DNA of 42,211 nucleotides from JAVMKJ01 sp031732875 (GCA_031732875.1 JAVMKL010000045.1:1-42211), one strand, 5' to 3'; positions 15,542 through 24,842 are shown, counted from the first letter of the stretch. Numbers and translations: made by a program. The notes: a model not told the origin generated them from the letters alone.

Positions 15542-18061
15542 ATGAAACGCCACCGCAATAGGGGTAATGACGACCGCGAGCGGTGGGAGCATGGCGAACA
15601 ACGCTCGAATAGGGCGATGCCGTTTGGGTCGCTTTACTGGAGCTGCGCTACCGGGTTGATGGCGGTGGCGATGGTGATCGGTGGCATGAGTTGGGTTCTA
15701 TTGGCCGATTACCCGTTGACTCTCCGGCAAATGCTGGTTCGTGGTCTGGAATGGTCGCGGCTGAATCCCCCGTGGCTGATCGAGTTGCTCGAGCCGGCGC
15801 CATGCCATGGCGATTGGGTGCTGGACGGTCGATTGCGCGCGACTCACCCGCGTATCGTTTTGTCCGAACTGGCCGGCTGGTCGGGCGAGGGCGTTCCGCC
15901 GGTACTGGCGGCGCGTGAAGACGGTTATCGCCGTTGGGGATTGAAGCCGCCGAGCGTTGCTTGCGATGGGAACGGCCGGCTGGAACTGGCCGCGTGCTGG
16001 CTCGGTACCGGTGATCGGCGATCGGGACAGCGTCTGCTGGAGGCGTTGCGCCGGTTTACACCATCGCTGGCGTCGGCGCGGAGCGGGGATCAGGCGGGCG
16101 AGTGCTGGGAACTGGCGCTGGCCTACGATCTGTTGCGGGTCTATCCAGGCCTGCGATCTGAGGATCGACGGCAGTTCGAAGCCCGGCTGGAGCAGGCGCT
16201 CCGGGGAACGCTCGGACAACTGGATGATGGCGGTCCTTCGCTGTGGCATGGGCGCAGCACTCTGGCGGCCGACGCCTGGTTGTGCGCCGTCGTGCTGGAT
16301 CCGACCGATAGGGAGCGGGAGCGGCTTGTCGCCAGGGCACAAGGACATTTTCTCGAAACGATTAAAGCCCTCGAGCTGACGGAAGGATGGCCGGAAGGTT
16401 ATAACTACTGGATCAACAGCCGGGCCTTCATCATTGCCTTGGCCGGCTCGGCTTGCCTGAACGGGCTGGAAGACAATCGTCAGGCCGAACGCATCCGGCA
16501 GGTGTTGCGCCGGGTCGGATACTGGACTCTCTACGCGACTCGACCCGATCATCGGGTTGAGGGGCTCGGTGATGAGGGGCCGCGCGTGGATTTGAAGGAT
16601 GAGACCCGGCGAGTGATCGATTTGATCGCGCAAGCCACGCGCGATCCTGTTTTGGGAGCCTATTCGGCCTATCTTGGCCGGTTGCACGGCCCGGAGAGTT
16701 ACTACGGGGGTTATCGCTGGGGCTTCCGGTTGTTCAACGATCCCGCCTTGGCACCGGCGGTGGAAGCGGGGTTGGGCGGATTCGCCGGCGTGCTCCCCAC
16801 GGCGGAGCTATTTGGGCGAGATGCGCTGAATCTGCTTTACATCCGCTCCGATTGGTCGCCCGACGCGACCTTCATCAGTTTCCGGGCCGGCGATGCGTTT
16901 ACCCATCACGGCCACTATGACGCGGGCCACTTCAGCCTGTTCAAGGGCGCGCCGCTGGCGATCAACAGCAGCACGTATGGCGGATTTTTCAGTCCCAACC
17001 GCTTGCATTACGCGATTCGCAGCGTCGCGAAAAATACCCTGCTCGTGCTGCGGCCCGGCGAAATCGTGCGGCCCAGCCATTTCTTTGCCGACAATGTCGC
17101 CGATGGCGGCCAGCGGGTCATTTTGCCGACCGGCAGCACCATTGGCGATCTCCAGGGTTGGCTGGATAACCGTGACCGGGGGCTACACTTGCGAGGTGGC
17201 CGGTTGTTGCAATTCGAGCATCACGAGGGTGATTACACCTATATCGCCGCCGATTTGACCGCCGCCTACAACAACCCCGCTCATGACGAAGGGGGTTGGG
17301 GTGGCAAGGTCGAAAGAGTCGAGCGGCAAATGGTGTACCTGCCCGGCGAGGACCGCTTGCTGGTCCGCGACCGCGTGCGGACGGTCGAGGCCGACTTTGT
17401 CAAGAAGTGGCTGCTGCATACGATCGAGCAGCCCCTAGTAGCGGACGCGCGGGTACTCAGGGGCGGGCGTGACAACGGAATTTTGGAAAGCCGCAACGAC
17501 TGGCTGCAAGTGCGCAACGGGCGTGGTTGGTTGACCGTGCAACGTATTCTGCCGGAAGATGCGGTTATCCGGCTGGTCGGCGGCAAGGATTATCAATTTT
17601 ACGTTGAAGCCGACGGTGACGATGCGCGGCTGGATGGCGTTAACTTTATCGAGGGTTCCAGTCTGAAACCCTGGTTCGACGTCGGTTGGTGGCGGTTGGA
17701 AATCCAGCCAGGCGCGCCCCGCCGGGAGGACACCTTCCTGATGGTGTTGACGCCGGCCTTGGACGCACCTCGTCTGGCTAGGGCCGTGCCGCTGTCGCTG
17801 GATCGGGCCGGCAATGGGGTTGTTACCGATGAATCCGCCACTGTATTCGTGGATGAACCCAACCGTGGTGAAATACGCCTGACAATGGCCAAGATGACCG
17901 ACTTGGTGCGAGTGGTTGGGGTACCGCCGCTCGTCCGGGTATCCTTGCGACCGGAAGCTGGAACGGCACCGCCGCTCGAACGAACCGCGAACGCGAGTGG
18001 GGTGGCGGTATTCACCGGAACGGAACGCTGGGGAGGGCGGTTGGTTCTGAACTGGCGGTAG
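15542..18061 (+). CDS. Membrane-anchored heparinase II/III-like protein
   Basis: The protein has about 839 residues from ATG 15542; an in-frame ATG at 15617 (814 residues) would bring the membrane segment CATGLMAVAMVIGGMSWVLL close to the N terminus and may be the real start, as neither has a strong ribosome site. An alpha-helical toroid region (TEGWPEGYNYWINSRAFII) is followed by a heparinase II/III C-terminal beta domain with HHGHYDAGHFSLFKGAPLAINS. Such proteins act on uronic-acid polysaccharides as lyases; the substrate here is unknown. Placement after the exosortase-type genes suggests remodelling or release of the cell's own exopolysaccharide. The last 50 bases overlap yheT on the other strand. 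Confidence 0.8.
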   Translation: MKRHRNRGNDDRERWEHGEQRSNRAMPFGSLYWSCATGLMAVAMVIGGMSWVLLADYPLTLRQMLVRGLEWSRLNPPWLIELLEPAPCHGDWVLDGRLRATHPRIVLSELAGWSGEGVPPVLAAREDGYRRWGLKPPSVACDGNGRLELAACWLGTGDRRSGQRLLEALRRFTPSLASARSGDQAGECWELALAYDLLRVYPGLRSEDRRQFEARLEQALRGTLGQLDDGGPSLWHGRSTLAADAWLCAVVLDPTDRERERLVARAQGHFLETIKALELTEGWPEGYNYWINSRAFIIALAGSACLNGLEDNRQAERIRQVLRRVGYWTLYATRPDHRVEGLGDEGPRVDLKDETRRVIDLIAQATRDPVLGAYSAYLGRLHGPESYYGGYRWGFRLFNDPALAPAVEAGLGGFAGVLPTAELFGRDALNLLYIRSDWSPDATFISFRAGDAFTHHGHYDAGHFSLFKGAPLAINSSTYGGFFSPNRLHYAIRSVAKNTLLVLRPGEIVRPSHFFADNVADGGQRVILPTGSTIGDLQGWLDNRDRGLHLRGGRLLQFEHHEGDYTYIAADLTAAYNNPAHDEGGWGGKVERVERQMVYLPGEDRLLVRDRVRTVEADFVKKWLLHTIEQPLVADARVLRGGRDNGILESRNDWLQVRNGRGWLTVQRILPEDAVIRLVGGKDYQFYVEADGDDARLDGVNFIEGSSLKPWFDVGWWRLEIQPGAPRREDTFLMVLTPALDAPRLARAVPLSLDRAGNGVVTDESATVFVDEPNRGEIRLTMAKMTDLVRVVGVPPLVRVSLRPEAGTAPPLERTANASGVAVFTGTERWGGRLVLNWR

Positions 18062-19031
18062 TCGACGTAGTGGTCCATCCCACCTCTAAAAACGCCGGAA
18101 TCCGTTGCTCCAGCCAGTATTCGGCCCGCCACGGCCAGCGGCCGGCGACGAAACCGACATGGCCGCCGTGCGGGCTGAGTTCCAGGCGAATGTCGGCGGA
18201 CAGCTCCGGGGGGGTCGGCAACGCCTCCGGCAGCATGAAAGGGTCGTCCAAGGCGTGCAGGATCAAGGTTGGAACGCGGATGCGCCGCAGGTACGGGCGG
18301 CAACTGGCGCGTGCATAATAATCGTGGACCCCAGCGTAACCGTGCAGGGGCGCAGTAATTTGATCGTCGAAGGCGTGAAAATCCCGCAGGGTTGCCAACC
18401 TGTCCAAGGGCACCGGCCCATCCGTACGGGCGCTGAATTTGGCGCGGTAACTGTGTTTCAGTTCGCTCAGCAGATGAAACTGATAAAGTCGCGAAAATCC
18501 CCGGTTCAGCCGCCGCGCGACGGTATCCAGCACGAACGGTACCGATACCGCCACCGCGGCGCGCAGCGGCGCGGCGCAACCGGCCTCGCCCAGCCATTTT
18601 AGCAGCACGTTGCCGCCCAGCGAGTAACCGATGACCGTCAAGGGCGTGGCCGGTTCCCGCCGGTGCAGCCAGTCCACGACATGGGCGAGATCGGCGGTAT
18701 CACCCGCGCAATAACCCCGGGCCAGCCGATTAACCTGTCCGCCGCGGCCGCGAAAATGCATGACCGCGCCCCGCCAGCCACGGCGTGCGACCACCGCCAG
18801 CAAGCCGAGGGCGTAGTGAGAATCGCTGGAACCTTCCAGACCGTGCAGGATGAGCACGATGGGACCCCGCTCGCCGGGCGTCCAGTCCAAGTCCAGAAAG
18901 TCGCCGTCGGGCAGATCCAGATGCTCGCGGCGCAGGGACAATCGCGGTCGGCGCCGGCACAACGCCGGCCACAGCGTTTGGGCGTGAGGGCCAGGGAGCC
19001 ACCAGGCCGGGCGGAAATCAGCCGGCCGCAT
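18012..19031 (-). CDS. yheT: YheT-type alpha/beta hydrolase
   Basis: This 339-residue protein of the YheT/ABHD family opens FRPAWWLPGPHAQTLWPAL, the family signature. The oxyanion-side motif is ILHGLEGSSDSHY; the nucleophile is Ser137 in GYSLGGN. The likely acid is in HALDDPF (262-263) and the histidine is in SPHGGHVGF (291). Family members are esterase-like enzymes of poorly known substrate. The last 20 or so residues (threonine/serine-rich) extend past the normal YheT end and are read from the antisense of the heparinase gene, giving a 50-base tail-to-tail overlap. No strong ribosome site precedes the ATG at 19031. Confidence 0.88.
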   Translation of the reverse strand: MRPADFRPAWWLPGPHAQTLWPALCRRRPRLSLRREHLDLPDGDFLDLDWTPGERGPIVLILHGLEGSSDSHYALGLLAVVARRGWRGAVMHFRGRGGQVNRLARGYCAGDTADLAHVVDWLHRREPATPLTVIGYSLGGNVLLKWLGEAGCAAPLRAAVAVSVPFVLDTVARRLNRGFSRLYQFHLLSELKHSYRAKFSARTDGPVPLDRLATLRDFHAFDDQITAPLHGYAGVHDYYARASCRPYLRRIRVPTLILHALDDPFMLPEALPTPPELSADIRLELSPHGGHVGFVAGRWPWRAEYWLEQRIPAFLEVGWTTTSTTASSEPTALPSVPFR

Positions 19032-19190
19032 GGAATGGTGGCTGGTTCATGGATCTATGGGGTTGCCGGAAGGTGGATCGGGCGCTGCTCCGCCGGGAAG
19101 GAAGATGATGACAACAACCGCGATCCGGCCGGTGCATTGCGTTCATCCCGTGCGGAAAAACTCTTGAGGACGCGATCGGCGCCAAGCCGG

Positions 19191-19643
19191 TCAGATGCGC
19201 ATCGACAGCGATTGAAAGACATCCTCGCTCATGTTCTGCAGCATGGTCAGTGCGTCCCAGTCGTCCCAGGACTCCTGGATGCGTCCGTTCTCGATGCGGT
19301 GGAAGCTCATGCCAGTCACGGATAACCGCTGGCCGCTGGGCGCGATGCCCATGAACTCGCCCTGATGGGTGCCCCGGGCGATCCATCGCGTGGCAACTTT
19401 GTTGCCCTCGGCGATTTGATCCTGAATTTCAAAGCGGATATCAGGGGATGAGAAGTGATACAGCACGATCACCTGCTTGAACGCCTCGATGCCGCGCACC
19501 GGTTCCGACAGGGTGGCGATATGACCGACGTAATCGTGCGCGATGATCGCATCCGTTGCTTCCAGATTGCACTGACTCCAAATGACTTCGAAGTTGCGCT
19601 GGACCAGAGCTTTGTTGGCTTCCAAGGTGCTGTTGTCTGACAT
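19191..19643 (-). CDS. SnoaL-like (NTF2-fold) protein
   Basis: This 150-residue protein has the pattern of SnoaL-like polyketide-cyclase/ester-cyclase families: an N-terminal helix (LVQRNFEVIWSQ), then HDYVGHIA, a RWIARGTHQGEFMGI strand pair, and HRIENGRIQESWDDWD at the end. Members include cyclases, isomerases and non-catalytic NTF2-fold proteins, so a specific reaction cannot be assigned. A perfect AGGAGG ribosome site lies before ATG 19643. It is divergent from the acetyl-CoA hydrolase-family gene across a 276-base region. It lies about 160 bases upstream of yheT on the same strand. Confidence 0.8.
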   Translation of the reverse strand: MSDNSTLEANKALVQRNFEVIWSQCNLEATDAIIAHDYVGHIATLSEPVRGIEAFKQVIVLYHFSSPDIRFEIQDQIAEGNKVATRWIARGTHQGEFMGIAPSGQRLSVTGMSFHRIENGRIQESWDDWDALTMLQNMSEDVFQSLSMRI

Positions 19644-19751
19644 CGAGGCTCCTCCTTTCGATATGCGGTTCCGCGTCGCGCGCGGTGCTCGAAATGCTCG
19701 TTAGTGTAATCCGTTCCAGAATAACCCGCCACGGGCTGGGCAGGCGATACC

Positions 19752-19760
19752 TGCTATAAT
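19752..19760 (+). promoter_or_regulatory. Extended -10 promoter upstream of the acetyl-CoA hydrolase-family gene
   Basis: TGCTATAAT is a perfect extended -10 element (TGnTATAAT). No good -35 hexamer is visible 17 bases upstream, which extended -10 promoters tolerate. The predicted start near 19767 gives a 5' leader of about 150 bases. Confidence 0.45.
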
Positions 19761-19919
19761 CGGCAACAGTTCGCGCACGGTCATTCTGCCTGTCAAACAA
19801 ACAGATACAGATCGAAGATAGGGATACGCTCCGCGGGATTTCCGCGATCTTCGGTAGCATCATCGGGCGGGGATGTCACTCACCTGCGCAACCACCAACC
19901 GGCCGGGAGAGATCGGATC

Positions 19920-22097
19920 ATGCAAACCAAAAGCCCATATTACTGCGAGGATGTCGAAGGCTGCGTCGATGAGGTTATCATCAGGGTCGGCAGGCGGATC
20001 GTGCTCGGAATTCCGCTGGGCATCGGCAAGCCCAACCCATTGGTGAACGCCTTCTACCAGCGGGCCAAGGCGGATCCGGATCTGCATCTCAAGATCATCA
20101 CCGCGATCACCGTCGAAATGCCCAAGGGATCCAGCGATTTGGAAAAACGGTTTCTGGAACCCTTCATCGAGCGGGTGTTCGGCAATTATCCCGATCTGGA
20201 TTACGCGGTCGATCTGCGGCGCGGCCGGGTACCCGCCAACGTTGAGGTCGCGGAATTCTTCTTCAAGCCGGGCGGGTTCATGAACGTGCCGATGCAGCAG
20301 CAAAACTATATCAGCACCAACTATACCCATGCCGCCCGTGATTTGATGGAAAACGGCGTCAACGTGCTGGCGCAGCAGGTGGCCAAGCGAGAGGTGGATG
20401 GCGAGTTGCGGTTCAGCCTCGGCAGCAACCCGGAAGTGACCCTGGACTTGTTTCCGATGATCGAGGGCGCGCGCCGTCAGGGCCGACCGATGGTCACCAT
20501 CGCCCAGGTCAATGGCGAGATGCCGTTCATGTATAACGACGCCATGGTCCGACCGGCCGATTTTGATCTGGTGATCGATCATCCCCGCTATGATTTCCGG
20601 CAGTTCGGCGCGCCCAACATGCCGGTGGATAACGCGGATTACATGCTGGGCCTGCAAGCCAGCGCCCTGATACGCGACGGCGGCACCCTGCAGATCGGTA
20701 TCGGTTGCCTGGGCGATGCCATCGTGCATTTTTGTCGGATGCGGCAACAGCGGAACGAACTCTACAACCAGTTGCTGTCCGAGTCGCACATCCTGAATCA
20801 CCATGGCGATCTGATCGGGCGCATCGGGGGGACCGGACCGTTCGAGCGAGGGTTATACGGCGCCAGCGAGATGTTCGTCAACGGTTTTCTGCATCTGTAT
20901 CAGGATGGTATTCTCAGGCGCAGGGTTTACGACAGCGCTCCGTTACAGCGTTTGCTCAATGAGGGGATCATCACCGAGACGGTCGACGAGCGAACTCTGC
21001 AGGTTCTGCTGGAGCGGGGCGTCATTCCGGCCCGCCTGACCGAGGCCGATGTCGGCTTTCTGCGCCGGTTTGGGGTATTCAACCACCAGGTCCGTTACCA
21101 GGGCGGCGAGTTGATGATCGACGGAGCCCAGCCGGTTCCCGCCGATCTGGATCGTCCGGAGAGTTACGCGGCGGTCGTCGCCGATGGACTGGGTAGCCAT
21201 CTCCAGGGTGGTATCCTGATGCACGGCGGCTTTTTCATGGGACCGCAGAGTTTCTATGAGGCTCTGCGTACGATGCCTCCGGAAGAAAACCAGCAGATCT
21301 GCATGACCACGGTACATCGGGTCAACCAGCTCTACGGCAACGAGGAACTGGCGGTCCTGCAGCGGCGGGACGCCCGCTTCATCAATACCACCATCATGGC
21401 GACCCTGTTGGGGGCGGCGATATCCGACGGGCTGGAGAACGGCCAAGTGATCAGCGGCGTGGGCGGTCAGTACAACTTCGTGGCCATGGCCCACGAACTG
21501 CCGGGCGCCCGTTCCATCCTGATGCTGCGTAGCACTCGCGAGAGCGGGCTGACCACATCCTCGAACATGGTCTGGAACTATGGGCATGTGACCATACCGC
21601 GTCATTTGCGCGACATCGTGATCACGGAATACGGCATCGCCGACTTGCGCGGGCGCTCGGACAAGGAGGTGGTGATCGCCTTACTCAATATCGCCGATTC
21701 GCGGTTCCAGCCCGAGTTGCTGGAGAAAGCCAAACGAGCAGGCAAGATTCCACAAGATCATCAGATCCCGCCCTACTATCTCCATAACACGCCCGAACGA
21801 ATTCAAGCGCGGCTCGCGAAATACAGGAAGATGGGGTTGCTACCCGATTTCCCGTTGGGAACCGACTTTACCGAGGAGGAAATCATTTTGGGGCGCGTGC
21901 TCAAAAGTCTCAAGCTGCGGCTGTCGACCAGAGGGGATCTGATGAAAACCATCGTCAAGGCGATAACGGTTGGCGCGGCGCCAGAAAAGGCAAAGCGGTA
22001 TTTGGCCCGTCTCCAGCTTGATCGGCCGACCGGACAGAAAGAGAAGTTGATTCAGAAACTCATCGTCTCCGAATTGGTGACCGGCGGTTACGTCTGA
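19920..22097 (+). CDS. Acetyl-CoA hydrolase/CoA-transferase family protein, long form
   Basis: This 725-residue protein belongs to the acetyl-CoA hydrolase/transferase family (AarC/Ach1/Cat1 relatives) but is longer than the roughly 500-residue members. The C-terminal catalytic half contains the glycine-rich GVGGQYNFVAMAHELPGARS and the ITEYGIADLRGRSDKE block. A candidate catalytic glutamate is Glu353 in EGIITETVDE, assigned by analogy only. Extra sequence lies at the N-terminal and C-terminal ends. Family members transfer CoA between acyl-CoA and acetate or another acid, or hydrolyse the thioester. GGGAGAG precedes the ATG. In a PHA-storing cell it could balance acyl-CoA pools; this is inference. 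Confidence 0.82.
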   Translation: MQTKSPYYCEDVEGCVDEVIIRVGRRIVLGIPLGIGKPNPLVNAFYQRAKADPDLHLKIITAITVEMPKGSSDLEKRFLEPFIERVFGNYPDLDYAVDLRRGRVPANVEVAEFFFKPGGFMNVPMQQQNYISTNYTHAARDLMENGVNVLAQQVAKREVDGELRFSLGSNPEVTLDLFPMIEGARRQGRPMVTIAQVNGEMPFMYNDAMVRPADFDLVIDHPRYDFRQFGAPNMPVDNADYMLGLQASALIRDGGTLQIGIGCLGDAIVHFCRMRQQRNELYNQLLSESHILNHHGDLIGRIGGTGPFERGLYGASEMFVNGFLHLYQDGILRRRVYDSAPLQRLLNEGIITETVDERTLQVLLERGVIPARLTEADVGFLRRFGVFNHQVRYQGGELMIDGAQPVPADLDRPESYAAVVADGLGSHLQGGILMHGGFFMGPQSFYEALRTMPPEENQQICMTTVHRVNQLYGNEELAVLQRRDARFINTTIMATLLGAAISDGLENGQVISGVGGQYNFVAMAHELPGARSILMLRSTRESGLTTSSNMVWNYGHVTIPRHLRDIVITEYGIADLRGRSDKEVVIALLNIADSRFQPELLEKAKRAGKIPQDHQIPPYYLHNTPERIQARLAKYRKMGLLPDFPLGTDFTEEEIILGRVLKSLKLRLSTRGDLMKTIVKAITVGAAPEKAKRYLARLQLDRPTGQKEKLIQKLIVSELVTGGYV

Positions 22098-22136
22098 GAG
22101 GTTGTATATAGCCTTCCCATACCAGTTGTGAAATTT

Positions 22137-22175
22137 CTCCTCCTTGGGTAAGGAGGAGGGGTAGCGCGGAGCGCC
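22137..22175. repeat. Double-hairpin palindromic element between convergent genes
   Basis: Perfect 9-base arms CTCCTCCTT (22137-22145) and AAGGAGGAG (22150-22158) around GGGT are followed by a second small palindrome, GCGC-GGA-GCGC (22164-22174). There is no T-tract. The layout resembles an element inside rsmE (39435-39472): a pyrimidine/purine stem, then GCGC-GRA-GCGCC and a G-rich end. It may be a dispersed REP-like repeat and could also end transcription between the convergent genes. Confidence 0.5.
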
Positions 22176-22324
22176 GGGATGGTTCCGGAAAGGTGATGCC
22201 ACAAGTCAGACAGGAGCGCTATATCAACGCATCTGAGGCGGTAGCTGAAAGCGGTCCGGGGCGCGACGGCGAAGGAGGGGTCGCGCCCGGTGAGCGGATC
22301 GCGAAACCGAAGTGGGTCAGTGGT

Positions 22325-24664
22325 TCATTCCGGCTGAGCCAACTCTTCCTCCACCAGGTCCGACTCGTCGGTTAGCAGCGGCAATACGACCGTGCTCGCC
22401 GCCGAATCTTTCTCCAACGATTCCTCCGTCGGCGGTGATTCGACTTCGGTTTCCGCGACAACCGGTACCGGCTCTGGCAAGGGTTCCGGCCGAAGCACGA
22501 GACCACCCAGCGGCGGCACGGTAATGATGATCGAGTAGGGGTGCTCCATCCAGGGGCGTTCTTCGGCGATCAGTTCGACCCCGCCATTGCCGACCCCGCT
22601 GCCACCGTAGAAGTGCGAGTCAGAATTGAGGATTTCCGTGTAGCGGCCCGGTCGTGGCACTCCGATCCGGTAGCCGTGGCGGGGCACCGGAGTGAAGTTG
22701 ACCAGAACCACCAGAAAATCATTGTCCTTCTTGCGCAGGTAGCTCAGGATCGACTGCTCGGCGTCGTGGCAATCGATCCAGGAGAAGCCCTGCCACTCGA
22801 ATTCGTAATGGTGCAGTTCCGGGCTGCTGTGATAGAGCCGGTTCAAATCCTTGACCAGCAACTGCATCCCTTGGTGAAAATCGTACTGGAGCACCCACCA
22901 GTCGAGCGGGTTAGCGCTGTTCCATTCGTGGCCCTGACCGAACTCGGTTCCCATGAACAGCAACTTCTTGCCGGGATGGGTGAACATGTAAGTGTACAGC
23001 AGCCGCAGATTGGCGAAACGCTGCCACTCGTCGCCGGGCATCTTGTTGATCATCGAACCCTTGCCGTGCACCACCTCGTCGTGCGAGAACGGCAGCAGGA
23101 AGTTCTCGGTGAAGCAGTACAACATGCTGAAGGTCAGCAGGTCGTGGTGGTACTTGCGATGCACCGGATTTTGCGCCATGTAGCGCAGAGTGTCGTTCAT
23201 CCAGCCCATGTTCCACTTCATGCTGAAGCCCAGTCCGCCTAGGTAGGTGGGGCGGGTCACCTGCGGCCAGGAGGTGGATTCCTCCGCGATCACCATTGCG
23301 CCGGGATGTTCGCTGTGCACTACGGTGTTGAGTTCGCGCAGGAAATCGATCGCTTCCAGATTTTCGCGGCCGCCGTACTTGTTGGGAATCCACTCTCCTT
23401 CCTTACGCGAATAGTCCAGATACAGCATCGAGGCGACCGCATCCACCCGCAAGCCGTCGAGATGGTATTCCTCGATCCAGTACAGGGCGCTGGACAGCAG
23501 GAAATTCTTCACCTCGTAGCGGCCGAAATTGAAGATCAGCGTGGACCAGTCGAGATGCTCGCCCATGCGTGGATCGGCATGTTCGTACAGCGGCTCGCCG
23601 TCGAAGCGGGCCAGTCCATGGGCGTCCTTGGGAAAATGCGCCGGCACCCAGTCGAGAATTACGCCGACATCGTGTTGGTGACAGTAGTCGATGAAATAGC
23701 GGAAGTCGTCCGGCGTGCCGAAGCGGCTGGTCGGGGCGTAGTAACCGGTGGTCTGGTAGCCCCAGGAGGCGTCGTAGGGGTGTTCGGTGACCGGCAGCAG
23801 CTCGATGTGGCTGAACCCCAGTTCGGTGACGTAATCCACCAAGTGGTGCGCTAGATCCCGGTAGTTCATGAACTCGCCTTCCGGGCCGCGTCGCCACGAG
23901 CCGAGATGGATTTCGTAGATGGACATCGGTGCGTGCAGCCAGTCGGCGCTTTTGCGCTTGTTCAGCCAATGCTCGTCGCGCCAGGCGTAAGTGTCCGATT
24001 TGGGAACGATGGTGGCGGTGCTGGGACGCATTTCGAAATGCTGGCCGTAAGGATCGGATTTCAGCAGGATTGCCCCGCTGTGGCGGTTGCGGATTTCGAA
24101 CTTGTACAGATCACCCGGGTACAGATTGGGAATAAACAACTCCCAAACCCCGCTGCCGCCGCGCACCCGCATCGGGTGGACCCGGCCGTCCCAGCGGTTG
24201 AAGCTGCCGACCACGCTGACCCGCTCGGCGTTGGGCGCCCACACCGCGAACAGCACCCCGGCGACGCTGTCGGCCTCGTGCGGGTGCGCGCCCAGAAAGC
24301 GATAGGCGTGCCAGTGTTTGCCCTCGCCGAACAGATACAGATCGAAATCGGGCAGCTGTGGCGGGAAACAGTAGGGATCGTAGGAAATGTGTTCGTGATG
24401 GTCGGAATCGCGCCAGATCAGCCGGTAGCGTTCGGGCACCTGGTCCGACTTGCCCTGCCACTCGAACAGGTCGGTGTTGGGGATCCGCTGCAGCGGCAAG
24501 TTGCCCTCGGCGATATGAACCTCCTGCGCGTAGGGCAGGTGGGCGCGGACCACGACCTTCTTGTCCTGGGGATGGCGCCCCAGCACGGCGAAGGGGTCAT
24601 GATGGCGGGCTTCGATGATTCGTTGCAATTCGGGTTGAAGTTTCGGGCTCGTCACGTTTTTCAT
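22325..24664 (-). CDS. glgB: GlgB, 1,4-alpha-glucan branching enzyme
   Basis: The chosen start at 24664 gives 779 residues beginning MKNVTSPKLQ; the frame is open to 24814, but a TATAAT element at 24826-24831 would leave that longer start without a leader. Order: N-terminal CBM48 modules (HHDPFAVLGRH; then FAVWAPNAERVSVVGSFNRW), a GH13 catalytic barrel, and a C-terminal beta domain. Catalytic residues are Asp408 (GLRVDAV), Glu461 (IAEEST) and Asp529 (FSHDE), each offset by three from E. coli. GlgB makes alpha-1,6 branches in glycogen. Residues about 726-779 are an acidic, proline-rich tail not found in E. coli GlgB. No other glg gene is nearby. Confidence 0.95.
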   Translation of the reverse strand: MKNVTSPKLQPELQRIIEARHHDPFAVLGRHPQDKKVVVRAHLPYAQEVHIAEGNLPLQRIPNTDLFEWQGKSDQVPERYRLIWRDSDHHEHISYDPYCFPPQLPDFDLYLFGEGKHWHAYRFLGAHPHEADSVAGVLFAVWAPNAERVSVVGSFNRWDGRVHPMRVRGGSGVWELFIPNLYPGDLYKFEIRNRHSGAILLKSDPYGQHFEMRPSTATIVPKSDTYAWRDEHWLNKRKSADWLHAPMSIYEIHLGSWRRGPEGEFMNYRDLAHHLVDYVTELGFSHIELLPVTEHPYDASWGYQTTGYYAPTSRFGTPDDFRYFIDYCHQHDVGVILDWVPAHFPKDAHGLARFDGEPLYEHADPRMGEHLDWSTLIFNFGRYEVKNFLLSSALYWIEEYHLDGLRVDAVASMLYLDYSRKEGEWIPNKYGGRENLEAIDFLRELNTVVHSEHPGAMVIAEESTSWPQVTRPTYLGGLGFSMKWNMGWMNDTLRYMAQNPVHRKYHHDLLTFSMLYCFTENFLLPFSHDEVVHGKGSMINKMPGDEWQRFANLRLLYTYMFTHPGKKLLFMGTEFGQGHEWNSANPLDWWVLQYDFHQGMQLLVKDLNRLYHSSPELHHYEFEWQGFSWIDCHDAEQSILSYLRKKDNDFLVVLVNFTPVPRHGYRIGVPRPGRYTEILNSDSHFYGGSGVGNGGVELIAEERPWMEHPYSIIITVPPLGGLVLRPEPLPEPVPVVAETEVESPPTEESLEKDSAASTVVLPLLTDESDLVEEELAQPE

Positions 24665-24825
24665 CCTGTTGTGTGGACGGTTGAAGCCATGTCCGACGGT
24701 GCTTGACGCTTCAGACCACAAATGGCCTGCCGATAGTGTCAACGGCGTCGCGGCGTTGCCTGGCATTCGGAGTAATGGCGGGCGTCTGGGGTCTGGGTCA
24801 AGCGCCATGCGCATCGTTCCATTCT

Positions 24826-24831
24826 ATTATA
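24826..24831 (-). promoter_or_regulatory. Candidate -10 element of glgB
   Basis: TATAAT on the minus strand; transcription would start near 24820 and give a leader of about 155 bases to the chosen glgB start. The -35 position (17-base spacing) reads ATCATC, a poor match. It overlaps the upstream edge of the doubtful small ORF at 24843-25073. Confidence 0.4.
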
Positions 24832-24842
24832 ACGCGAATCGC

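Noticed and set aside
24665..24814. A 50-residue N-terminal extension of GlgB
   Set aside because: A start at 24814 would lie beside the predicted transcript start, and the residues do not resemble any GlgB N terminus.
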